Assembly: GCF_008704795.1 (NCBI RefSeq)
Contig: NZ_CP023690.1
Location: forward strand, 3,234,501 to 3,298,500
Length of the DNA: 64,000 bases
DNA from: Streptomyces spectabilis
Lineage (GTDB): Bacteria; Actinomycetota; Actinomycetes; Streptomycetales; Streptomycetaceae
Direction: 5' to 3'
Shown: in pieces, positions 33,437 through 61,449 of the stretch
How positions within the stretch are numbered: position 1 is the stretch's first letter
Layout of the letters: every line of letters starts with the position of its first letter
Program-made: the position numbers and the translations under genes
Notes under the pieces: generated by a model
What the model saw: the letters and a program-made list of their open reading frames with translations, nothing else
The model's database searches: none
Told to the model about the DNA's origin: nothing

Positions 33437-34756
33437 TCACGCGAAGGCCGCCGTCCAGTCCACGGCGACGCCGTGCACATACGCCTCCGCGAGCGCGGCG
33501 AGGAACCGGGCGCCGCCGCCGTCCTCGTTGCGCAGCGTCGCCATCAGGGCCGCCGGGCGCCCGAGCTCCTCCACGATGTCCTGCATGCCGACCGTGAGCA
33601 CCGGCTGGGCGCTGCACTCCACGAAGACCTCGTGGCCGTCGGCGACCAGCGAACGGACGGCGTCGTCGAACCGGACCGTCTGCCGCAGGTTCCGGTACCA
33701 GTACTCCGCGTCGAGCCCTTCGGTGTCGAGGCGCCGCCCGGTCACCGTGGAGTAGAACGGCACCCCGCCCGGCTGCGGCCGTACGCTCGCCGCCAGGTCG
33801 AGGAGGGTCTCCCGCAGGTCCTCCACGTGCGGCGAGTGCGCGGCGAAGTCCACGCCCGGCACCCGCCAGCGCATCATCCGGGCCGCCCGCAGCGCGGCGC
33901 CGAAGTCGGCCATCGCGGCCACGTCGCCCGACACCGTGAGGGTGGCGGGGCCGTTCACCGCGGCCACCGAGAGGGTGCCCTCCCAGTCGGCGAGCAGCGC
34001 GCGCACCTGGTCGCCCGGGGCGAGCACGGTCAGCATCTCGCCCCGGCCGCGGATCTTCGTCAGGGCCTGGCTGCGCAGCGCGACGATCCGCGCGGCGTCG
34101 TCGAGGGACAGGGCGCCCGCGACGTGCGCGGCCGCGATCTCGCCCTGCGAGTGGCCGACCGCCGCGCCCGGCTCCACGCCGAAGCGGCGCCACAGCCGCG
34201 CCAGGGACACCATCATCGAGAACAGCACGGGCTGCACGACGTCCACCTGGTCAAGCGGCGGGGTGCCGGGCACGCCGCGCAGCACGTCCTCCAACGACCA
34301 GTTCAGATACGGCGAGAGGGCCTTCTCGCAGTCCCGGACCGCCTCGGCGAACACGGGCGAGGCGTCGAGCAGCGCCACCGCCATGCCGGCCCACTGGGTG
34401 CCCTGGCCGGGGAACACGAACACCGGCCGGGTGCCCCCTCGGGCCCGCCGGGGCGCCTGGCCGGTGATCACGTGCGGCGCGGGCCGCTCATCGGCGAGCG
34501 CGCGCACCCCGTCGAGCAGCTCGGCGCGGTCGCGCCCGATGACCACGGCCCGGTGCTCGCCCGCGGCCCCGGCCGCCACCAGCGACCGGCCCACCTCGGC
34601 GAGCGGGGCGGCGTCCGCCGCAGGGCCCGATTCGAGCCGGGCGAGGAGGCGCGCCGCCTGGGCGCGAAGGCCCGCCGCGCTGCGCCCGGACAGCACCCAT
34701 GGCACCGTGCCGGTCACTGCGCCGATGCGAAGGTCTGGTGTGGCGGGCTTGGTCAC
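33437..34756 (-). CDS. Free-standing PKS-type acyltransferase
   Basis: 439 residues consisting of a KS-AT linker (PWVLSGRSAAGLRAQAARL) and one complete AT domain, with no KS or ACP. The active site is [10 protein letters not shown] (Ser203), and the partner His is in VDFAAHSPH (His307). GHSQG suggests the methylmalonyl class, but the specificity motif is FAAH instead of YASH (methylmalonyl) or HAFH (malonyl). GTG 34756 has GAGGAG 8 nt upstream. All PKS modules nearby have their own AT, so this one may be an editing acyl-hydrolase, a supplier for the loading ACP, or a relic. It diverges from the regulator gene. Confidence 0.8.
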   Translation of the reverse strand: MTKPATPDLRIGAVTGTVPWVLSGRSAAGLRAQAARLLARLESGPAADAAPLAEVGRSLVAAGAAGEHRAVVIGRDRAELLDGVRALADERPAPHVITGQAPRRARGGTRPVFVFPGQGTQWAGMAVALLDASPVFAEAVRDCEKALSPYLNWSLEDVLRGVPGTPPLDQVDVVQPVLFSMMVSLARLWRRFGVEPGAAVGHSQGEIAAAHVAGALSLDDAARIVALRSQALTKIRGRGEMLTVLAPGDQVRALLADWEGTLSVAAVNGPATLTVSGDVAAMADFGAALRAARMMRWRVPGVDFAAHSPHVEDLRETLLDLAASVRPQPGGVPFYSTVTGRRLDTEGLDAEYWYRNLRQTVRFDDAVRSLVADGHEVFVECSAQPVLTVGMQDIVEELGRPAALMATLRNEDGGGARFLAALAEAYVHGVAVDWTAAFA

Positions 34757-34768
34757 GAGCACTCCTCG

Positions 34769-34830
34769 TCGCTGCCAATCGGGGACCGCGCAGCGCCTGA
34801 TCGCTGCCAATCGGTGGACCGTGCGGCGCA
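34769..34830. repeat. Two direct repeats in the divergent AT/regulator promoter region
   Basis: TCGCTGCCAATCGG occurs at 34769-34782 and at 34801-34814, and the similarity continues for about 14 bp after each (GGACCGCGCAGCGC and GGACCGTGCGGCGC). The 32-bp spacing is three helical turns, which suits cooperative binding of a regulator, most simply the product of the adjacent PucR-type gene. Confidence 0.6.
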
Positions 34831-34978
34831 CGATATCCCGCACCCCCGGAACTGCCGCCCACCGCGCGGTAATTCCGCCGGTCAGAGGCGGTTACCAGGC
34901 AGTTACCCGCCGTGGCCGAAAGCGCGTATAGGCTGCCCGCACCCAGTCGCGTCCGCTTTCCGTTAGGGAGGCTACTCG

Positions 34979-36366
34979 TTGTCAGGCTGCCCGACTTCGC
35001 AGGCCACTATTCCTGCGCGTCCCCAGATCACGTCCACCAGTTCCCTGCTGCATCTACTGCGCCCCGCGGACGACTCCGTACTCCATTTACCGGCGACGAA
35101 TCCACTGCTGGTCGAGGAGGTAGTCGCCCGTGTCGGTTCGGGTGCGACCGGCTGGGCGATCGAGAACAGCCGCCTGCTGCTTGCCGAACTCTCCGGAGAG
35201 CCGTTCGCCCGTTTCGACCAGAAATCCCGCAGCGAAACCCGGCTCGTCGAAGCGATAGCGCTCTGGGTGGTCCTGCGGCTCAGCGGCATCAGATCCATCA
35301 CCGGCGTGCTGTCCGCGGAGCTCACCCACACCATTCGGGAACGCATCTCGGACAACACGACGGTCGACCACGTCCTGCGCTATGTCCGGGCCGCGCACGC
35401 GAGTTTCACCCGTGAGCTGTTCGAGTTCCGCGACGCGGTGATCCCCGCCGAGGACCAGGCGGCGATGATGCGGTCCATTTCCTCCGATCTGTTCGAGGGA
35501 ATGGAGACCCTGTCCGCCACGGTCGCCGAGAAGTTCGCCGCCGAGCGCGACCGCTGGTTCGCCGGGTCCGTGGGCGAGCGCCTTGAGCTGGTGTCCTCGA
35601 TACTGAAGGGCAAGCCGGTCGACACCATGAGGGCGCTGCGCCAGCTCGGGTACGACCTGACGCTGCACCACGTCGCGCTCGTCCTGTGGCAGGACGAGAT
35701 CAGCCCGGACAGCAGCCGCGACCTGGAGGCCACGGCGCTGCGCCTGCTCGACCAGGTCGGCTGCTCCTCGATGCTGATGCTGCCCGCCGGTCCCGGGCGC
35801 CTGTGGGCGTGGGGCGGCCGCGCCACCGACCGGCCGGCCGAACTGCGGCGCTCCGACAAGCCCGTGGACCTGCCCCCGCACATCCACGTCGCCTCCGGGC
35901 TCCCGGGCGACGGCGTGGCCGGCTTCCAGCGCTCCCACGAGCAGGCCGTCACCGCGGAGCGGGTCGGCGGCATCATCGAGCCAGGACCGTTCGGACTCTG
36001 CGACTACGGCGACCTGGAGCCGGTGATCCTGCTCGGCAACGACGCCGAGGCCGCCGCCGACTTCGTACGCCGCGAACTCGGCCCGCTCGCCGCCGACAAC
36101 AGGTCCATGGCCGCGCTGCGCGAGACCGTGCGCTGCCTCCTCGACAACGAGCGCGGCGTCGCCATCACCGCCAAACACCTGCACATCGCGAAGAACACCG
36201 TGGTCTACCGGGTGAAGAAGGCGGAGCAACTCCTCGGGCGGTCCCTGCGCGAGGACCGCCTCCGCTTGCACCTCGCGCTGTACCTGGCGGGACGGCTCGG
36301 CACCTCGGTGCTCGCCGACCACGATCCCGCGTCAGGCCTTGAGAACTCGATTCGGGCGGTAGCCAA

Positions 36367-36370
<4 letters not shown>
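34979..36370 (+). CDS. PucR/CdaR-family transcriptional regulator
   Basis: 463 residues. The C terminus (about 390-440) is the PucR helix-turn-helix: [28 protein letters not shown]. The middle (about 200-350) has the degenerate GGDEF-like domain typical of the family ([31 protein letters not shown]). The start is TTG 34979, with AGGGAGG 7 nt upstream. The stop overlaps the start of PKS C by 4 nt, so regulator and PKS C are co-translated. It is the likely pathway-specific activator; the ligand is unknown. Confidence 0.85.
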
Positions 36371-42762
<6,392 letters not shown>

Positions 42763-42783
42763 CCGTACCGTCCGCCGCAAGAA

Positions 42784-42822
42784 GGAGGGCCGGACGCGTC
42801 CACGGAACGCGTCCGGCCCTCC
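42784..42822. terminator. Strong bidirectional hairpin after PKS C
   Basis: A perfect 16-bp stem (GGAGGGCCGGACGCGT, 42784-42799, with 42807-42822) and 7-nt loop lies between the convergent stops of PKS C and the membrane acyltransferase. Confidence 0.88.
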
Positions 42823-42839
42823 GGCGTGCGTGCCCTTCG

Positions 42840-44045
42840 TCAGTCCAGTACGCGCTCGCCCTCGGCCCGCACGGGCGGCGCGGGTCGCGCGGGCGGGGCG
42901 GCGACCGGGCGGTGGCGGCCGAAGCGTCGCATCAGCGGCCGCTCCACGCACCAGTACAGGACCGTGGCGGACGCCACGGCCGCCGCGAGCAGGGCGAGCA
43001 CCAGGAGCGAGCCCGTCGCGAGGGAGAAGGTGCGCGTGGGTCCTATCCACTCGGCCACCGTCACGATGAGGATCCAGTGGACCATGTAGAAGGCGAAGGA
43101 GATCTCGCCGAGGAACACCATCGTGGGTCTGCGGAACACCGAAGCGGACTGCTGCCGGTCCGCGACCGCGGCGGCGGCGATGAGCGGCGCCGTCCACACC
43201 GTCGACACCCCGGCCGTGCCCGCCAGATACGGCAGCTTCAGGGCCAGCACATAGCCGGCGACGGCGAGCGCGAAGGCGGGCACCAGACCGATGCGCGGCC
43301 ACCGGCCCGCCGCCACGATCCTGGCCAGGACCATGCCGAGGACGAATTCGAGGGCGCGGACCGGTGGGAAGAAGTACACGAACCACACCTGGTCGAAGGA
43401 GACCTCGCCGGTCAGGCCGAAGCCGATGAGCCCCGGCTGGTCGCTCACCGCGTACGTGGCGACGAGGAAAGCCCCCACGATCAGCGCGAGCACCGCGGCG
43501 AGCGCGGGCCACAGCCATTGCTCGCGCAGGCGGCGCACCACGGGGAAAAGCACCGGAAAGGCCAGATAGAAAAAGAATTCACACGCCAGCGACCAGCTCA
43601 CGCCATTGACGGCGGAACTCGTCCGGATGTCCGGGAACCACGCCTGCTGCATGGTCAGGGACGCGAGCCAGTCGACGGTGCGCGTGGGCCGGTCCGTGCT
43701 GAGCACGAACAGGGCCGCGAGGCCGAAGGTGACCCAGTGCATGGGCCCGATCTTCACCAGGCGGCGGCGCCAGAACGAGGGCGTCGTGTCGCTCGGGCGC
43801 GCGGTCCAGGCGAGCACGAAGCCGCTCAGGATGAAGAAGAAGCCGACGCCGTAGGAGCCGGACAGGGCGAACGCGTCCCGGAGGTCCGCGCCCGTGTCGC
43901 CCGGAATGAACCCGGTGTACCAGACGACGTGCGTGGCGAACACCATGAGGGCCGCCACGAAGCGCAGGCCCGTGAGCGAGGGAAGGCGCGTCAGCATGCG
44001 AGCGCCCGGGAAGCCGGAAACATCCGCGAACTCGGCTGGAAACAT
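42840..44045 (-). CDS. Membrane acyltransferase (acyltransferase 3/OafA family)
   Basis: 401 residues, about ten membrane helices. The family motifs LPSLTGLRFVAALMVFATH (active His) and FFILSGFVLAW are near the N terminus, followed by WRRRLVKIGPMHW. Such enzymes move acyl groups (often acetyl) to sugars or antibiotics at the membrane. The start could be ATG 44045 or ATG 43997; neither has a clear ribosome site, and the longer form is given. It lies between PKS B and PKS C, so it may acylate the product, but a cell-wall role is equally possible. Confidence 0.85.
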   Translation of the reverse strand: MFPAEFADVSGFPGARMLTRLPSLTGLRFVAALMVFATHVVWYTGFIPGDTGADLRDAFALSGSYGVGFFFILSGFVLAWTARPSDTTPSFWRRRLVKIGPMHWVTFGLAALFVLSTDRPTRTVDWLASLTMQQAWFPDIRTSSAVNGVSWSLACEFFFYLAFPVLFPVVRRLREQWLWPALAAVLALIVGAFLVATYAVSDQPGLIGFGLTGEVSFDQVWFVYFFPPVRALEFVLGMVLARIVAAGRWPRIGLVPAFALAVAGYVLALKLPYLAGTAGVSTVWTAPLIAAAAVADRQQSASVFRRPTMVFLGEISFAFYMVHWILIVTVAEWIGPTRTFSLATGSLLVLALLAAAVASATVLYWCVERPLMRRFGRHRPVAAPPARPAPPVRAEGERVLD

Positions 44046-44381
44046 AGGGAATTACTTTGTGATCGCGCAGGAATGGCCCGCGCTTTCCGGTAGCCTGACA
44101 TGGGTGGCCTCCGTGCCGGAATCGCAAGTGGTTGGGTAGCGGAAGACTGGCACGCTTTTCCCTGCGCGCGGTCATGTCGTGGTAACGGCGCGGGCCGCAC
44201 GGAATTACCGTGCGATGGGCAGCACGGCGCCTGCCAGGGGGAATTCACGGCACCCGGAAGGGAACGCGCGGAAGCGGAGGGTCCGTTCGGAACATCGGCC
44301 GATGCCCCGAGCGGACCCTCCGCGGCTTTCCGGGCCCGCCGCCCGCACCTCCTCAGCGCGCGGTCACGGCGGGCTCCGCGC
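44046..44381. other. Intergenic region with PKS B terminator
   Basis: These 336 bases hold no gene. They contain the 5' region of the membrane acyltransferase (AT-rich near 44040-44060) and the hairpin at 44274-44323 after PKS B. I see no other structure. Confidence 0.5.
44274..44323 (-). terminator. Hairpin after PKS B, loop carries a 12-bp palindrome
   Basis: A perfect 12-bp stem (GCGGAGGGTCCG, 44274-44285, with 44312-44323) encloses a 26-nt loop. It lies 58 nt downstream of the PKS B stop. The loop holds CATCGGCCGATG (44293-44304), which also forms the centre of the palindrome at 61403-61428. Confidence 0.65.
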
Positions 44382-49844
<5,463 letters not shown>

Positions 49845-49855
49845 AAGACCCCCGT

Positions 49856-58183
<8,328 letters not shown>

Positions 58184-58291
58184 GCCGTGCAGTCAACAAT
58201 GCGCGCGCAAGTACTGGCTTGTCGCCGGGGCCCAAAACACGATGCGGAATCTGGTGGCCGAGAGCAACGCGCGACAAACAAAAAGGCGCGC

Positions 58292-58337
58292 CGGTATGGC
58301 CCGGACACCGATTTCTTTCGGCCACCGGGTCATACCG
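58292..58337. promoter_or_regulatory. Inverted repeat upstream of PKS A
   Basis: Two 13-bp arms, CGGTATGGCCCGG (58292-58304) and CCGGGTCATACCG (58325-58337), pair with one mismatch over a 20-nt spacer. They lie about 110 bp before the PKS A start and 55 bp after the flavoprotein stop, so the element is either an operator for PKS A or the flavoprotein's terminator. The surrounding 209 bp are AT-richer than the genes and hold no ORF. Confidence 0.5.
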
Positions 58338-58392
58338 ACGCACGGGCGAAGAATTGCTCCGGCCGCCCTTTCAAGGGGCCGGGGCAAAGACC

Positions 58393-59595
58393 TCAGTACA
58401 GCAGGGTCACCGCCGGGTGGACGTCGAGGACCGCACGGCTGTAGTCCTCCAGGATGAGCGGTGCGTTGAGCGCGTTGTGCCGGCTCATCACCGCGATGTC
58501 GCGCCACAGGCGCTGCAGCGGGTTCGAGAGGGCGAAGGCACTGCCGCCGACCGCGTCGAGCAGCTTCTCCACACCCGCCCGCGACTTCTCCTGGGCGGAC
58601 TTCTCGTGCATGCGGATCCGCGCCCGGTCCGCCCACGGCATCTGCTGGGTCTCCGGAATGCCGTCGAGCGCCCGGCCGACCTCCGTCAGATGCATCCGGG
58701 CGGTCTCGATGAGGTGCGCGGCCTCGCCGAACCACATCTGCACCGACGGCGCGTCCGCGGCCCGCTCGAAGTTCGCGTACGTGATCGGACGGCCCTTGTC
58801 CAGGTGCGCCTTGGTGACCTCCAGGGCGCCCTGCGCCGCGCCCACGATCGCGGCGAGCGACTGCGCGCTGCCCTGGATGAGCATGCTGTCCCGGTGGTCC
58901 TCGCCCACGAGGTCCGTGAGGCTGAACGGGGTCGCCCGGCGCTCCGGGATGAACACGTCCTCGGCCACGACGGTGTGGGTGCCGGAGCCGGACAGGCCCG
59001 CGGAGTGCCAGGTCCGCTCGATCCGCAGGTCGCTCATCGGCACCACGACGCCCACGAGGTCCGTGGTCTGCTCGTCGCCGTCGTAGACGTGCACGACCGG
59101 GATGTACGCCCAGTCCGCGATCTCACAGCCCGAGCTCCACGGGAAGGTGCCGGACACCTTGAACCCGCCCTCGGTGCGCCACGCCTTCGTCGTGGTCAGA
59201 TGGGCCGTGGAGATCACGTACGCGTCGGGGTTGCCCGCGAACACGTCCTCGAGTGCCGTCTCCGGCAGCGCGTTCAGGGCGAAGCGGGTCGACGCGGTGT
59301 CGATCGACAGGTTCCAGCCCGCCGAGCCGCAGGCCTTGCCGACCTCGACGACGATCGACAGGAGGTCCGGCATCCGCAGCTCGTAGCCGCCGAACCGGGC
59401 CGGCGTCGTGAGCCGGAAGAGCCCGGCGTCCCGCAGCGCGACCACGACCTCCTCCGCGAGCCTGCGGTCCTGCTCGGTCTTCACCGCGTGCTCGCGGATC
59501 AGCGGAGCGAGCTCGCGGGCGCGCCGCAACAGCTCCGCCGCGTCCACCGCCGATCCGGTCGTCACGTCCGCCCGCTCACCGGCCACTGCTGTCAC
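58393..59595 (-). CDS. Acyl-CoA-dehydrogenase-fold flavoprotein (group D monooxygenase type)
   Basis: 400 residues. The sequence has the three-part acyl-CoA dehydrogenase layout, with PARFGGYE near residue 65 and SGTFPWSSGCEIADW and HSAGLSGSGTHTV in the beta domain, as in the HsaA/DszC-like monooxygenases and the sugar nitrososynthases KijD3/DnmZ. The dehydrogenase's catalytic Glu is not at its usual place, which fits an oxygenase that needs reduced flavin from a partner. GTG 59595 has GAGGAGG 5 nt upstream. In this cluster it may hydroxylate the polyene or the nitrogen added by the aminotransferase; inference. No flavin reductase is visible nearby. Confidence 0.75.
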   Translation of the reverse strand: MTAVAGERADVTTGSAVDAAELLRRARELAPLIREHAVKTEQDRRLAEEVVVALRDAGLFRLTTPARFGGYELRMPDLLSIVVEVGKACGSAGWNLSIDTASTRFALNALPETALEDVFAGNPDAYVISTAHLTTTKAWRTEGGFKVSGTFPWSSGCEIADWAYIPVVHVYDGDEQTTDLVGVVVPMSDLRIERTWHSAGLSGSGTHTVVAEDVFIPERRATPFSLTDLVGEDHRDSMLIQGSAQSLAAIVGAAQGALEVTKAHLDKGRPITYANFERAADAPSVQMWFGEAAHLIETARMHLTEVGRALDGIPETQQMPWADRARIRMHEKSAQEKSRAGVEKLLDAVGGSAFALSNPLQRLWRDIAVMSRHNALNAPLILEDYSRAVLDVHPAVTLLY

Positions 59596-59683
59596 GAAGT
59601 CCTCCTCGGTAGGTCACATCACTCCGTGCGGCCCAGTCAATCCAGTGGGGCCGCCTGGCCCCAGGGCCCCCGGACACCAAATG

Positions 59684-59729
59684 CGGCCGCCTCGCTGGTA
59701 CTTGAGACCAAGTACCAGCGAGGCGGCCG
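59684..59729 (-). terminator. Strong hairpin in the flavoprotein/exporter gap
   Basis: A perfect 21-bp stem (59684-59704 with 59709-59729; arm begins CGGCCGCCTCGCTGG) and 4-nt loop lies between the exporter stop (59869) and the flavoprotein start (59595). It should end or weaken transcription from the exporter gene. Confidence 0.85.
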
Positions 59730-59740
59730 TCGTACATCGG

Positions 59741-59833
59741 CTGCGGGTGCGTCGTGGCTGAGCGCGCAGTTCCCCGCGCCCCTTCGGGGCGCTCCCGAAC
59801 GGGCACTACCCCAAGGGGCGGGGGGAACTGCGC
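59741..59833 (+). repeat. Intergenic repeat, family 2, full copy with long inverted repeat
   Basis: The arms 59764-59788 and 59809-59833 (GCGCAGTTCCCC and GGGGAACTGCGC at their ends) pair almost perfectly over about 25 bp. It is the intergenic counterpart of the piece inside PKS A and a relative of 27515-27619. Confidence 0.88.
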
Positions 59834-59868
59834 GACCAGCCCCCACGCACCCGCGGACGAAGGTCGAC

Positions 59869-61380
59869 TCACATGCCGGGGACCGGGGCCGCCTCCCCCA
59901 GTTCAGCGTCGGGCTGCGCCGTCACGTGGCGGTCGAAGAGCAGGCCGCAGATGACCGCCCCGGCCAGGAAGACCACCGCGCCCCAGAAGAACGCCGTGGT
60001 GTAGCTCTCCACGGAGGCCTCGGCGGCCAGCTGCGGCGTGGGCGGCTTGCCCTCGACGAAGTTGTCCGCCGCGGTGATCGCCAGGGTGCTGAGCAGCGCG
60101 GTGCCGATCGAACCGCCCACCTGCTGGACCGTGTTGACCAGGGCGGAGGCGGCGCCGGCGTCCTGCGGCTCGACCCCGACCGTGGCGACCGCGGCACCCA
60201 GGGACACCACGAGCCCGAAGCCGACCCCGGCGATGAAGATCGGCGCGAGGATGCCGCCGGCGTACGAGCTGTCGACGCTGAGCTGGCCGAGCCAGAACGA
60301 GCCCACGGCGGCGAGGACGAGCCCGCCCGGGATCAGCACGCGCGAGCCGAGCTTCGGTTCGAGCACCGGCGGGATGGTGGTCGCGCCGATCGCGATGCCG
60401 ACGATCATCGGCAGGAACGCCAGACCGCTCTCGATCGCCGAGAAGTCCAGGATCAGCTGGAGGTAGTAGGTCAGGAACAGGAACTGCACGAACAGGCCGA
60501 TGCCCAGCAGGAACATGCCCAGATACGCGCTGCCGCGGTTGCGGTGCAGCACGATCCGCATGGGCAGCAGCGGAGTGCGGATGCGGAGTTCGAACAGGAC
60601 GAACGCGACGAGCAGGACGCCGCCCGCGACGAGCAGGCCCCACACGTCGGCGCTGCCCCACTCGCCGTCGTCGGCGTTGGACAGGCCGTAGGCCAGGCAG
60701 AACAGACCGACGGACGCCGTCACCGTGCCGGGCAGGTCGAGTTTGTCCGGACGGTGCTCCGCCTGCCGGTTCTGCATGGTCAGCATGGCGCCGACGAACA
60801 CCGCCGCCGTGAAGAAGACGTTGACGTACAGGCACCAGCGCCAGTCGAGCCAGTCGGTGAGGGCGCCGCCCAGCAGCAGGCCGAGCGCGAGCCCGCCGCT
60901 GCCGAGCGCGCCGTAGACGCCGAACGCCTTGACCCGTTCCTTGGGGTCGGTGAACACGGTCAGCAGGAACGACAGCGCGGCCGGTGCGACCAGGGCGGCG
61001 AAGGCGCCCTGCAGCGCGCGCGCCGTCACCAGCATGGCGAAGCCGTTGGCCGCGCCGCCGAGCACCGACATGATGCCGAAGCCGACGATCGAGATCATCA
61101 GCGACCGCTTGGCGCCGATCAGGTCGACGACCCGGCCGCCGAGCAGCAGGAGGCTGCCGAAGGCGAGGGCGTACGCCGTGACGACCCACTGCCGGTCGCC
61201 GTCACCGAACCCGAGGTCGGCCTGGGCCGACGGCAGCGCGATGTTGACGACCGTGGTGTCCAGGAAGATCGTGAACTGGGCGACACCGATGACCGCGAGG
61301 ATTAACCAGCGCTTGGCGTAGTGCGGATCCGCTGTGGGATCCACCGCCACTTTCACTCCGGATTCTGCTGACTCTGACAT
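59869..61380 (-). CDS. MFS exporter, DHA2 family (14 TM)
   Basis: 503 residues with fourteen predicted helices. FLDTTVVNIALPSAQADLGFGDGDRQWVVTAYALAF is the DHA2 motif region of helix 1-2, and GGRVVDLIGAKR is MFS signature A. Proteins of this group export antibiotics and dyes. ATG 61380 has GGGTAAG 5 nt upstream. It lies between the flavoprotein and the aminotransferase genes on the same strand and is the probable exporter of the cluster's product. Confidence 0.9.
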   Translation of the reverse strand: MSESAESGVKVAVDPTADPHYAKRWLILAVIGVAQFTIFLDTTVVNIALPSAQADLGFGDGDRQWVVTAYALAFGSLLLLGGRVVDLIGAKRSLMISIVGFGIMSVLGGAANGFAMLVTARALQGAFAALVAPAALSFLLTVFTDPKERVKAFGVYGALGSGGLALGLLLGGALTDWLDWRWCLYVNVFFTAAVFVGAMLTMQNRQAEHRPDKLDLPGTVTASVGLFCLAYGLSNADDGEWGSADVWGLLVAGGVLLVAFVLFELRIRTPLLPMRIVLHRNRGSAYLGMFLLGIGLFVQFLFLTYYLQLILDFSAIESGLAFLPMIVGIAIGATTIPPVLEPKLGSRVLIPGGLVLAAVGSFWLGQLSVDSSYAGGILAPIFIAGVGFGLVVSLGAAVATVGVEPQDAGAASALVNTVQQVGGSIGTALLSTLAITAADNFVEGKPPTPQLAAEASVESYTTAFFWGAVVFLAGAVICGLLFDRHVTAQPDAELGEAAPVPGM

Positions 61381-61402
61381 TCACTTACCCTTTGTCGATC
61401 AG

Positions 61403-61428
61403 GCCGGACCATCGGCCGATGGTCCGGC
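61403..61428. promoter_or_regulatory. Perfect 26-bp palindrome upstream of the exporter gene
   Basis: The site reads the same on both strands over 26 bp (half-site GCCGGACCATCGG). It lies 22 bp upstream of the exporter ATG and 21 bp downstream of the aminotransferase stop. It could be a repressor operator (TetR-like regulators use such sites) or an RNA hairpin that ends the aminotransferase transcript; no T run follows. Confidence 0.7.
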
Positions 61429-61449
61429 GAGCTGAATTCCTGGCAGCCG

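Noticed and set aside
33437..34756. Trans-AT polyketide synthase system
   Set aside because: A free AT is present, but every module in PKS A, B and C has its own AT with intact active-site residues, so the line is cis-AT.
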